This document shows, piece after piece, positions 55,812 through 64,000 of a DNA stretch of 64,000 nt. A model generated the notes under the pieces. That model saw only the letters and a program-made list of their open reading frames with translations. It searched no databases and was not told the DNA's origin. A program made the position numbers and the translations under genes. Every line of letters starts with the position of its first letter. Position 1 is the first letter of the stretch. This DNA comes from Echinicola salinicaeni (GTDB taxonomy: Bacteria; Bacteroidota; Bacteroidia; Cytophagales; Cyclobacteriaceae): assembly GCF_014280965.1 (NCBI RefSeq), contig NZ_JACODZ010000008.1:62001-126000 (forward strand), read 5' to 3'.

Positions 55812-57476
55812 TTGGAAAACAAGGCATCACATATTATCCATAAAATCTATTGCGAGGTACTTGACTCAAGTCCCGAAAGAAGCCAAATGCTCAAAAACAA
55901 TTTGGCGGAATGGTTAAAGTCTGAATTATTGCCTTTGCTGGAGCGCTATCTGAATCAAATGGATAGAACCATAGACAATGCCCACTATCAAATTCCCAAT
56001 TTGGAAATAAATATAAATAGTTCCTCAAAGGTGTTTGAAGGCTCCAAGGCTTCTATGGACCAGCTGGCAAAAGACCATCTTCTGTCACAGTTGAGAGAGC
56101 AATTGGAACAACAATTTCAGCAACTCGAAAACAAAGTCAGCCAAGCCAAATCGATTTCGAAAGCTAGCCGTGAACATGATAGTTTATCAAAGGATAATCA
56201 TTTAGGCTTATCAAGTCTAGATAGGGAAATAAAAAGTATTATACAGATACTGGAAACAGGTGAAAAACCTTGGTGGCTAAGTGATCAGGAAAACATCGAG
56301 CTATTTAGTGATTGGACTCAAATAAACCCCGTCAAGCACATTCTTATCCATCCAAATTTTCACAAATTACTGGAAAGAAGTGGAAGAGAAGTTGATTTAA
56401 GAAGAAGATTTTTAAAGCAATTCAATTACCAGCAAATCAAATGCATCCTTTCTGCATATTATTCAAAACAAGCAATATTGACTAAAGGTCAAGATATATT
56501 ATCACAGTGGCCAAAAGATATATCTAATCCACTGAAATCATTGATAATGGGTGATATATGGAGATTATTGCTTTCAGAAAGGACCGAATCAGAAATAGAG
56601 TCTTCTTTTACAAAATCAATCCATGCCATAAAAAGCATTGCGACTGCTGAACAGAAAAAGTTGCTTATCATCTATCAAACCAGCTTTAAGGTCGCATTCG
56701 AAAAATATAGCTATAAGGAAATAGGTAAATCCAATTGGTATAGCGAATTATCAAATGCCATCGAAAAACCTGAATCTTTCATTCATTCATTACTTAAAAA
56801 AGAAGGAGAAAATAAAGCTGGGCAAGTGAGAGCATCAAACAGTCCAGAAAAAGGTGTCTTGAATGATCTTGATAAAAAATCAAGCCCTCCAGAAAATGGT
56901 GATCGTCCAAATCTTGATAACCAAAGCAAACGTGCTTTGCTACCTCAGGAAAATGACCATTTATTGGATGACAAGTTTGCCGATAAGGAATTCCATCTAG
57001 ATCAGGCAGGTTTGATTCTTTTGCACCCATTCTTTAAGGAACTTTTCACCAACTGTAAATTAATCAATCAGCAAAATGAGTTTATAGATCAAGAGAGGGC
57101 AGTTCATTTATTACATTACTTGGCCACCAAGGAAGAAATGGCATTTGACCATGATTTAATATTTGAAAAATATTGCTGTGGACTTCCTAAGGACCATATA
57201 GTAAGCAGAGAGATAATATTATCGAATAAATTGAAAGATCATGCAGATGAATTATTGAACGCTGTAATTGGTCATTGGAAAGCATTAAAAGGTACAGGGC
57301 TGGATACTTTGAGGGCAGAATTTCTATGTAGAAAAGGTAAGCTGGATACTCGAGGAAAGCATTCAAAACTGATCATTGAGAGAAAAACCCAAGATATATT
57401 ATTGGAAAAATTGCCTTGGAGTATCGGAATGGCAAAGTTTCCATGGAAAAGAGGATTATTATTCATTGAATGGTAA
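55812..57476 (+). CDS. eCIS tape measure protein (Pvc14-like C-terminal domain)
   Basis: A 554-residue protein whose C-terminal ~190 residues match the contractile injection system tape measure family: HLDQAGLILLHPFFKELFTN, AVHLLHYLATKEEMAFDHDL, VIGHWKALKGTGLDTLRAEF and LLEKLPWSIGMAKFPW. The start is a TTG immediately after the stop of the previous gene (55809-55811), giving MENKASHIIHKIYCEVLD; no ATG lies near enough. The central part is helical with a disordered stretch near residue 330-375. It should set tube length. It shares 7 bp with the next frame if that gene uses its first ATG. Confidence 0.88.
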   Translation: MENKASHIIHKIYCEVLDSSPERSQMLKNNLAEWLKSELLPLLERYLNQMDRTIDNAHYQIPNLEININSSSKVFEGSKASMDQLAKDHLLSQLREQLEQQFQQLENKVSQAKSISKASREHDSLSKDNHLGLSSLDREIKSIIQILETGEKPWWLSDQENIELFSDWTQINPVKHILIHPNFHKLLERSGREVDLRRRFLKQFNYQQIKCILSAYYSKQAILTKGQDILSQWPKDISNPLKSLIMGDIWRLLLSERTESEIESSFTKSIHAIKSIATAEQKKLLIIYQTSFKVAFEKYSYKEIGKSNWYSELSNAIEKPESFIHSLLKKEGENKAGQVRASNSPEKGVLNDLDKKSSPPENGDRPNLDNQSKRALLPQENDHLLDDKFADKEFHLDQAGLILLHPFFKELFTNCKLINQQNEFIDQERAVHLLHYLATKEEMAFDHDLIFEKYCCGLPKDHIVSREIILSNKLKDHADELLNAVIGHWKALKGTGLDTLRAEFLCRKGKLDTRGKHSKLIIERKTQDILLEKLPWSIGMAKFPWKRGLLFIEW

Positions 57477-57481
57477 GGGCT

Positions 57482-58963
57482 ATGAGAGAATTAAAAAAAA
57501 GGAATAAACCAGGGCAATCCAACCAAGGGCTAATCAATAGAAAGGAAGAAGGCCAAAAAGATTTTTTTGGCGTGCAAGCCAAACTAGAAATGGGCAAACC
57601 GGGCGATAAATATGAGCAAGAAGCAGATGCCATAGCAGATCAAGTTGTCAACAATACTGCTGCTAAAAATGACCCGATTCAACAAAAAGGAACGGAGGAA
57701 GAATTACAGCAAAAACCTTTGGCCTCATCGATTAGTATGGTACAAAAACAAGATTTAAAAGAAGAGCAAGAACCCGTTCAAGGGAAATCCGGTGAAGAGG
57801 AACAAAAAGAGCCGCTTCAAAAAGCCGAGGAAGAGGAAGTTCAGGCGCAAGAAGAGGAAGAAGCCATGCAAACGAAACCTGAGGAGGAAGAAACTGTCCA
57901 ATCCCAGGAAGAAGAGGAAGCCGCGCAGGCTAAAGCTGAGACTGCTTCCAGCAAGCAACAAGGTGCCAATCATATTGAACCTAGCCTCAATCAAAGTAAG
58001 GGTTCTGGCAGACAAATGGATGCAGATATCAAAAATGAAATGGAATCAGGCTTTGGAGCAGATTTCAGTCATATTAGGATCCATACCGATGAACGGGCAA
58101 ATCATATGAATAAAGCCATAGGTGCCCAAGCATTCACCCATGGTAATGATATCTATTTTAAATCCGGAAAATACAGTCCTGAATCGTATAAAGGCAAACA
58201 GCTTTTGGCCCATGAACTCACACACACCGTACAGCAAAAAGGCATGGTACAAAAGAAAATTCAAAGAAACTGGAGCAAGAATGAAAACTATAAATCCTAT
58301 GATGGCAAAACCATCAAAGCTGATCTAAAATTGAAATTTGAAGGAGCTGTACTCAATAAAAGCAGTAATGCCTCGCTTAATACTGCAGGTTTGGCCAGTG
58401 CTGCCAAAAGCCAAATTGAAAATAGCTTTAAAGGGAAATTAAGAAAAAGCATTTTTGGTATTGATGTAGTATATGATGTCAGCACCACTGCCAATGTCAG
58501 GGTGATCAATAAACTTACCGACCTCAATTTTATGTCTGAGCATTTGATAGTTGTGCTAGACGATAGCCATCCCAAGGTAAACGGCACTTATGGTAGGGGA
58601 CCATTTTACGGCACCATAGTTTACTTAAATGAGAAACATACTCCAGGAATGATTTCAGGATCCGATAAAAACACCATTCCTCATGAGGTTGGACATACAG
58701 CAGGATTGAAGCACTTAATGGAAAAAAGTGACGAATCTGGAATGATAGGTAAGCTGATCAAGGAAATGCACCATCATCAAAATAAGGATAATATGATGTG
58801 GAGAGGAGGGGGCCATCCAAGTTATTCCATGGCCGATGCAGATCAAAAACTGGTAAATACCAATCCTGAACAATTGGATAAAGTCAGAAAAAACCTCAAT
58901 AATAACGAGCTCAACAAGATCAATGTATTCAATTTCATCGATCTAATGAAATTGGGCAATTAG
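57482..58963 (+). CDS. DUF4157 protein with C-terminal metzincin-like protease, putative cargo
   Basis: A 493-residue protein (ATG at 57470 is an alternative that would overlap the tape measure gene). N-terminal segment FFGVQAKLEMGKPGDKYE. Residues about 70-150 are a Glu/Gln-rich low-complexity region of EEEE-x-Q repeats. A DUF4157 domain at about 176-253 has the motif HELTHTVQQ (H244). The C-terminal domain has HEVGHTAGLKH at residues 401-411, the HExxHxxGxxH zinc motif of metzincins, and a later NMMW that could be the Met-turn. DUF4157 is a known marker of eCIS cargo, so this is probably a delivered metalloprotease toxin (inference). Confidence 0.85.
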   Translation: MRELKKRNKPGQSNQGLINRKEEGQKDFFGVQAKLEMGKPGDKYEQEADAIADQVVNNTAAKNDPIQQKGTEEELQQKPLASSISMVQKQDLKEEQEPVQGKSGEEEQKEPLQKAEEEEVQAQEEEEAMQTKPEEEETVQSQEEEEAAQAKAETASSKQQGANHIEPSLNQSKGSGRQMDADIKNEMESGFGADFSHIRIHTDERANHMNKAIGAQAFTHGNDIYFKSGKYSPESYKGKQLLAHELTHTVQQKGMVQKKIQRNWSKNENYKSYDGKTIKADLKLKFEGAVLNKSSNASLNTAGLASAAKSQIENSFKGKLRKSIFGIDVVYDVSTTANVRVINKLTDLNFMSEHLIVVLDDSHPKVNGTYGRGPFYGTIVYLNEKHTPGMISGSDKNTIPHEVGHTAGLKHLMEKSDESGMIGKLIKEMHHHQNKDNMMWRGGGHPSYSMADADQKLVNTNPEQLDKVRKNLNNNELNKINVFNFIDLMKLGN

Positions 58964-59010
58964 TTATCAACAGACTTTTTAGTATGTACCGTTAGAGCCA
59001 AATTTTACCA

Positions 59011-62000
59011 ATGAAATCTTTCAACTCAAAAACCGATTCCAGCAAAGGAAAAGCTGCCCAAAGTCAAGCTGATAGCTTCTTTCAGGCTAAATTAAACATG
59101 GGTCAAGCAGGGGACAAGTATGAGTTGGAAGCAGATCAAATGGCGGATCACGTAGTTGAAGGTATCAATGATCCTTCAGCAAACCATGGTGCAGACACCG
59201 CTGTTCAAACACAACAAGAGGAAGAAGTTCAAACAAAGGAAACAGCAGAGGCTGAAGTTCAGGAAAAGCCCCTTGCAGAAACAGTAACACCAGTAGTACA
59301 AGCGCAGGTAGAAGAAGAACAGGTTCAGGAAAAAGAAGAGGAAGAAGAACTCCAAAAGCAAGAAGAAGAGGAAATACAAAAAAGCCCTGAAGCAAGCGAT
59401 GAAGGGGAGGATGACAATTCTGAAGGTAATGTACAAGCCAAATCAGACCAGAGTAATACCGTTTCCCCAGGACTCGAAAGTCAAATTAAATCCAGTACTG
59501 GAGGAAGTCCCATGGATGCCCATACCCAATCCAATATGGAAAGTGGATTTGGGGCTGATTTCAGTGATGTCAAAGTCCATACGGACAGTACAGCAGTTCA
59601 AATGAGCCGAGACCTCGGTGCACAGGCTTTTACCCATGGCAACGATATCTATTTTAATGAAGGAAAGTATGACCCGGGAAGTACCTCTGGTCAGCACCTA
59701 CTTGCCCACGAACTGACCCATACCATACAGCAGGGAAGCAGTTCTTCGGTACAGGGCAAGATGGTGCAGAAGGATGGGGAAGAGGAATCTTCATTCAGCC
59801 CAGACACTTTCACTATAAATGATGTAAGAGGTTTAAATCTTGAGGTCATTATATCAAATAGCGATACAATAGTAATTGATAAATTTCCTATGGGGGCATA
59901 TAAAGTTCCTATCCATAATCGTCAACGCCCCTTTTCAAGACCTAAAAATTATAGAAGAGAATCTAACGAAGAAAACAATAGTCAAAGATCACTTTGGACA
60001 AATAATTTAAAATCTTCTTCAGCAATAGTTGACTTTGTTGAATCAAATGTAAGAACTCAGTTTAGAGAAGATATCAGAGATAGCAAAATTTATATATTTA
60101 AAGTTCCAGGGGGACAAGGTAATCAATATAGAAGAATTATAGGCCAACCTGAAGCCATCAAAGAAGAGCTTACTCTTCCTTCTTGGCGAAGCAATGGTAG
60201 TCGACGGTGGTTCCAAATAGATCATAAACAAGAATTACAACTAGGAGGTCAAAATGAAGTGAATAACTTAAATCTATTGAATGAGGATTCCAATAGAGCC
60301 TATGGTTTTTCAATCAATAACACTATCAGTATGATAGCTGGAAAAATAGGTGATCATGAAAAAGAAAATCCATCCGGACCAAGATCTAATTTGAAAAATG
60401 CCACAGTCGTAAAACAACATTGGAATTTAAGATTCAATAATGCTGTTAACGATCCCACATCAAGAGCTGACGCCAACCCAAGTCACTGGGATTATGATCA
60501 AATATATTCAGGTGAACACCTACAATCCACAAACGACATTAGTTTGGAGTCTATTGATTCCTTAGGAGATGAATCTAAAGTTTTTATTTTTCCATTTACT
60601 AACGGTGGTGTTGGAAAGCAATTCAACAATAATACTTCTTTAATACAAAATGAAAAATTATGGCTTAACCCTTGGGTAATTACATCCAAGACATTTAATA
60701 CAACCCAAGGCAGTGAAAATACCGACACCTTAGGTGATTTTCACCTCGAGTTAAAAGAAAATGAAGTAGCTAATGCTGTAGATTCAACACCTCTGACTAT
60801 TAATAGATACAGAGGTTCTCGTTTTGCTGGTTATTTAGATGTAAATAAATTTTTTCTCCAGCAATATTCAAACCGAGCCTTTAATATCAAAAAATTTAGT
60901 CCTGTTACTTTTACTGGAGCAAATTTTTATGGTAATAATGGCCCTGAAATTACAGGTAAAGTACACCCTACACTTTCTTTAATTGAAGGTACTGATTTGG
61001 ATTTAAGTATTAGAGCTGGAGATATAGAAATAAGCAAGACTTTTGATATTGGCAGTTTCAATTTCCCCCGTCCATTCGAAATATCTGATTCTAGTTTATC
61101 ATTATTTGTATCTACTGAAAGAGGACTTGGCATAGAAGGTCAGGTCAACTTCGGCATTGACCAAGTGGGAGAGGGCCATATCGGTGCGGCTGCTTCTACT
61201 TCAGGTGGATTTGAATTGGAAGGTGCCTTTAACTTTGATTCGGAACTATTTGATCCTGCAGAGATCAATGTAGAATATAAGGACAATATTTGGACCATTG
61301 GCGGTGAAATAGGCATTCCTGAAGGGAAGGTAAGAGGAGTCAAAAGTGCCACCATTACCGCATCCTATAGTGAAAATAATTTCACCGCAACCGGTGAGGC
61401 AGAACTAGACATCCCCGGTATTGAACGTGGGTCAATGACCGTGGAATATGGTGAAGAAGGCTTTTCCATTGGCGGTAATTTTGATTTGAGCTCAGATATT
61501 CCTGGCATCACTGGAGGTAATGTGGAAGCCCGCGTTTCCAAGGAATCAGGGGCAGAGGAGTATGATATTTTTGTTACAGGAACTGCCCAACCGGATATAC
61601 CAGGCATTACGACTTCCCTGAGCGTTACCTATGAAAATGGGGCCTTGACCATTGAAGGATCGGCTTCCTACAGTCGGGGAATGCTGAGCGGAACCGTCAA
61701 TGTAGGCGCTACCAATAGGGCCATTGGAGATGACGGGGAACCCACCGGAGAACCCGATGATACCATGCGGGTATATGGCGGTGGTAGCCTGACCTTACAA
61801 CTCACTCCTTGGCTGGCAGCCACTGCAGGGGTGAATTTCACCCCTGAGGGAGAAATTGAGGTCACTGCCAGGCTCTCCTCAGATAGCTATGAAGTATTCA
61901 GAAGAAGGGAGATCAATAGGAACCTCTTCAGTGTTCCTACCATAGAAATACCACTTTTCGCCATTCCATTGGGCCCGAGAAGTATAGGCTTGGTAGCCCA

Positions 62001-62589
62001 AATAGGTGGTGGCTTGGACTTTACTGCAGGTTTTGGACCTGGGGAATTAAGAAACCTATCTGCAGAAATCACCTATAATCCAGAAAGGGAAGAGGAAACT
62101 ACTGTAGCAGGCCATGGGGAATTTGCTATCCCTGCAGATGCTGGATTGACTCTTAGAGGGGATTTAAGTTTAGGGGTCAGTGTGGCTATTGCCAGCCTTA
62201 GTGGTGGCATTGAGTTAGCAGGAACCCTAGGACTGGAAGGCGAGGCTGCCGCCGAAGTAGACGTCAACTGGAGCCCTCAAACTGGTCTGGCATTGGATGC
62301 TGAAGGCAGGATAACGGTCAATCCAAAATTCACCTTTGACATCAATGCTTTTGCAAGAGCCAGCTTAGGTATCGGTTGGTTTTCCATTTCCGAAACATGG
62401 AGGCATAATCTTGCCTCTTATGAATGGGGACCGGGCATTCAGTTTGGAGTGGTATTCCCTGTCCATTACAGGGAAGGAGAACCCTTCGATATGTCCTTTG
62501 ATGATATAGAGGTGATTTATCCGGATTTGGATGTCATCGATATGGCCAAAGGATTAGCCAGAGATGTTAAAAACGATTTATTTGATTAA
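59011..62589 (+). CDS. DUF4157 protein with HNH-like motif and long beta-rich region, putative cargo
   Basis: A 1192-residue protein. Its N-terminus (FFQAKLNMGQAGDKYELEAD) and Glu-rich linker resemble the gene before it. DUF4157 domain at about 165-245 with HELTHTIQQ (H233). At about 403-424 is IDHKQELQLGGQNEVNNLNL, which fits the HNH/GH-E-like nuclease pattern (DH...LQLGG..N..NL..L). From about 680 to 1140 the chain is beta-rich and glycine-rich, with repeated DIPGI-containing units near 760-880, and it ends in a barrel-like region. It could be a nuclease cargo carried by a beta-scaffold, although other active sites may hide in the beta region. Confidence 0.8.
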   Translation: MKSFNSKTDSSKGKAAQSQADSFFQAKLNMGQAGDKYELEADQMADHVVEGINDPSANHGADTAVQTQQEEEVQTKETAEAEVQEKPLAETVTPVVQAQVEEEQVQEKEEEEELQKQEEEEIQKSPEASDEGEDDNSEGNVQAKSDQSNTVSPGLESQIKSSTGGSPMDAHTQSNMESGFGADFSDVKVHTDSTAVQMSRDLGAQAFTHGNDIYFNEGKYDPGSTSGQHLLAHELTHTIQQGSSSSVQGKMVQKDGEEESSFSPDTFTINDVRGLNLEVIISNSDTIVIDKFPMGAYKVPIHNRQRPFSRPKNYRRESNEENNSQRSLWTNNLKSSSAIVDFVESNVRTQFREDIRDSKIYIFKVPGGQGNQYRRIIGQPEAIKEELTLPSWRSNGSRRWFQIDHKQELQLGGQNEVNNLNLLNEDSNRAYGFSINNTISMIAGKIGDHEKENPSGPRSNLKNATVVKQHWNLRFNNAVNDPTSRADANPSHWDYDQIYSGEHLQSTNDISLESIDSLGDESKVFIFPFTNGGVGKQFNNNTSLIQNEKLWLNPWVITSKTFNTTQGSENTDTLGDFHLELKENEVANAVDSTPLTINRYRGSRFAGYLDVNKFFLQQYSNRAFNIKKFSPVTFTGANFYGNNGPEITGKVHPTLSLIEGTDLDLSIRAGDIEISKTFDIGSFNFPRPFEISDSSLSLFVSTERGLGIEGQVNFGIDQVGEGHIGAAASTSGGFELEGAFNFDSELFDPAEINVEYKDNIWTIGGEIGIPEGKVRGVKSATITASYSENNFTATGEAELDIPGIERGSMTVEYGEEGFSIGGNFDLSSDIPGITGGNVEARVSKESGAEEYDIFVTGTAQPDIPGITTSLSVTYENGALTIEGSASYSRGMLSGTVNVGATNRAIGDDGEPTGEPDDTMRVYGGGSLTLQLTPWLAATAGVNFTPEGEIEVTARLSSDSYEVFRRREINRNLFSVPTIEIPLFAIPLGPRSIGLVAQIGGGLDFTAGFGPGELRNLSAEITYNPEREEETTVAGHGEFAIPADAGLTLRGDLSLGVSVAIASLSGGIELAGTLGLEGEAAAEVDVNWSPQTGLALDAEGRITVNPKFTFDINAFARASLGIGWFSISETWRHNLASYEWGPGIQFGVVFPVHYREGEPFDMSFDDIEVIYPDLDVIDMAKGLARDVKNDLFD

Positions 62590-62597
62590 ATTATAAA

Positions 62598-63467
62598 ATG
62601 GAAAAAGACAAAGCTATATCACTCAATAACCAGGGCGTAAAGCATTTTCTCAACCAAGATTTTGAGCAGGCAGTAACATGCTATAAAGCTGCTTTTGAGC
62701 TTGATCCTAATAATGCCTCATTATTAAACAACCTCGGACTGTATCACCATCAGCAAAAAGATTTTGAAAAGGCCATTGAGTATTTTGAATTGGCCATCAA
62801 ACAAGAAAGAAAGCCCAATTTTTTAATCAATGTAGGGAACTCTATGGCCATGATGGGTAAAAACCAGCAAGCCAAAAAAAACTATTTAGCTGCAGCTGAA
62901 AAAGATCCCAAACATGCCAATGCCTGGCTTTCTTTGGCGAAATTGGCCAATTATGAGGGGAACTTGGAGGAAGCTGCCCATTATTGGGAAACATTGCTGA
63001 GCATAAGCCCCCAGGAAAGCTATCTGATCGAGCTAGCGAAAACCCTGATCTTGAAGAAGGAATATGAAAATGCCTTGAACCTATTGTACCAACAGGGAAA
63101 AGATAGCGATTCAGGAGCCCTTTGGTTTCAAATTGGTAGATGCGAATTTCAATTAAGAAATCATGGCTTGGCAGAAAAGGCCTTAAAAAAAGCTTTGGCT
63201 GCAGCTCCTGACCAACAAGATTACAGGTACTATTTGGCCATCAATTATTTGGCTACAGGTAATGTGGAAGAGGGCTTAAAGCATATTAACCTGCTTTTAA
63301 AGCTAAACCCAGAAAATGCACAAATATTAACCGAGAAGGGCATTATCCTTTGTAGTCTTCATCAATATGAAGAAGCCTTAAAGCTTTTTGACAGTGCGCT
63401 GAAAATTCAGCCAGAAAATAAAAAAGCCCAGCATTACAAAAATCTAGTGGAGAACCAAACATCCTAA
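62598..63467 (+). CDS. TPR protein of the eCIS locus
   Basis: A 289-residue soluble protein made almost entirely of tetratricopeptide repeats, about eight in number (for example NNQGVKHFLNQDFEQAVTCY, NNLGLYHHQQKDFEKAIEYF, WFQIGRCEFQLRNHGLAEKA). TPRs bind other proteins. Next to two putative cargo genes and 8 bp after the second, it could be a loading adaptor or assembly chaperone (inference). The next gene starts 4 bp after its stop. Confidence 0.85.
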   Translation: MEKDKAISLNNQGVKHFLNQDFEQAVTCYKAAFELDPNNASLLNNLGLYHHQQKDFEKAIEYFELAIKQERKPNFLINVGNSMAMMGKNQQAKKNYLAAAEKDPKHANAWLSLAKLANYEGNLEEAAHYWETLLSISPQESYLIELAKTLILKKEYENALNLLYQQGKDSDSGALWFQIGRCEFQLRNHGLAEKALKKALAAAPDQQDYRYYLAINYLATGNVEEGLKHINLLLKLNPENAQILTEKGIILCSLHQYEEALKLFDSALKIQPENKKAQHYKNLVENQTS

Positions 63468-63471
63468 CATC

Positions 63472-64000
63472 ATGCAAACCCTAAGATACCGTTCCAGAGG
63501 ACCTGAAGTCCAATATTTAGAGGAAATTTTATCAGGCCTGGGATATGATATTATTGTTTCCAATTATTTCGATTTGAAAACCCATCATGCCGTCATGGAT
63601 TACCAAAAAAAGAATGATTTGGTGGTGGATGGGATTGTAGGTATTAAAACATGGACCAAATTACTGGCCAAAAACCCAACTGTACTGGGACAGCACAGCA
63701 AACTATTGTCCGAACAAGATTTAGTGAACTTTGCCAAGGAATATGATCTCGAACTGCCAGCAGTAAAAGCTGTGAACGAGGTAGAAAGTAGCGGAAAAGG
63801 ATTTTTACCAGATGGCAGGGCCAAAATCCTATTTGAAGGCCATGTTTTCTGGAGGCAACTGAAAAAGTTAGGTATAGATCCGAGCAATTATGCCAATGAA
63901 GAAACCAAGGATGTTTTATACTCCAAATGGACGAGAAGCCATTATAAAGGTGGTGCAGGCGAATACCTAAGACTACAAAAAGCAGCTGAAATCAACCATA
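63472..64000 (+). CDS. N-acetylmuramidase with peptidoglycan-binding domain (truncated by window end)
   Basis: The first 176 residues are in the window and the frame is open to the last base. Residues about 4-65 are PG_binding_1-like: YRSRGPEVQYLEEILSGLGY through KNDLVVDGIVGIKTWTKLL. Then comes an N-acetylmuramidase (DUF3380-like) domain, with AVKAVNEVESSGKGFLPDGR and ILFEGHVFWRQL giving the catalytic-type Glu and the conserved FEGH. No signal peptide. As the last gene seen in the eCIS cluster it may help particles out of the producing cell or through a target wall. The C-terminus is outside the window. Confidence 0.85.
   Translation, partial: MQTLRYRSRGPEVQYLEEILSGLGYDIIVSNYFDLKTHHAVMDYQKKNDLVVDGIVGIKTWTKLLAKNPTVLGQHSKLLSEQDLVNFAKEYDLELPAVKAVNEVESSGKGFLPDGRAKILFEGHVFWRQLKKLGIDPSNYANEETKDVLYSKWTRSHYKGGAGEYLRLQKAAEINH

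Noticed and set aside
1-64000. tRNA, rRNA, CRISPR array, insertion sequence or phage integrase
   Set aside because: I looked for T-loop motifs, regular spacer repeats, transposase-like proteins and integrases and found none. The phage-like genes form an eCIS without capsid, terminase or integrase.

Overview
The window comes from an AT-rich member of the Bacteroidota, most likely the Cytophagales (Cyclobacteriaceae/Algoriphagus-like). This is inferred from TAnnTTTG-type promoter boxes, many TAATG/ATGA overlaps with weak Shine-Dalgarno signals, and Bacteroidota-typical families such as DUF2911, DUF6909-like, YaiO and secreted amidohydrolase triplets. No rRNA, tRNA, CRISPR array or insertion sequence was recognised. 

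Layout. (1) 200-2599: three unrecognised genes. Two are small and look like tandem paralogs; the third is a 568-residue protein with a peptidoglycan-binding-like motif and a strongly basic amphipathic stretch. (2) 2706-5103: an AraC-type regulator divergent from a ribulose-monophosphate formaldehyde-fixing pair (hxlB, hxlA), with candidate operator repeats between them and a strong terminator behind. (3) 5162-16495: mostly housekeeping: mnmE, a thioredoxin-fold protein, a small basic protein, hrpB, a DUF2911 protein, a 190-bp tandem repeat block, mnmA, a small HTH-like protein, a THUMP RNA methyltransferase and a lipoprotein NlpC/P60 peptidase. (4) 16566-20972: operon of three exported amidohydrolase-fold proteins, only one of which keeps its metal ligands. 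(5) 21216-27008: response regulator and a tightly overlapping apparent exopolysaccharide operon (HEAT membrane protein, processive GT2, YaiO-like barrel, membrane-anchored protein). (6) 27166-36970: LTA-synthase-like phosphotransferase, methyltransferase, PA0069-type radical SAM protein, DUF3253-like protein, MsrA, SulP transporter, DUF6909-like protein and RhlE helicase. 

(7) 37791 to the window end: a near-complete extracellular contractile injection system (eCIS), all on the plus strand. In order it encodes a Pvc16-like cap, a possible cap adaptor, a sheath with a large insertion, tube, tube initiator, a 50-residue DUF5908 protein, a LysM tube initiator, VgrG-like spike, PAAR tip, gp25, two large baseplate proteins, a 1421-residue PKD-containing protein, a tape measure protein, two DUF4157 putative cargo proteins, a TPR protein and a truncated N-acetylmuramidase. 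One DUF4157 protein ends in a metzincin-like zinc protease motif; the other has an HNH-like motif and a long beta-rich region. No AAA+ ATPase (Pvc15) is seen, so the locus probably continues past the window. The structural genes would build a phage-tail-like particle, the tape measure would set its length, and the DUF4157 proteins are the best cargo candidates. The cargo assignments are inference.
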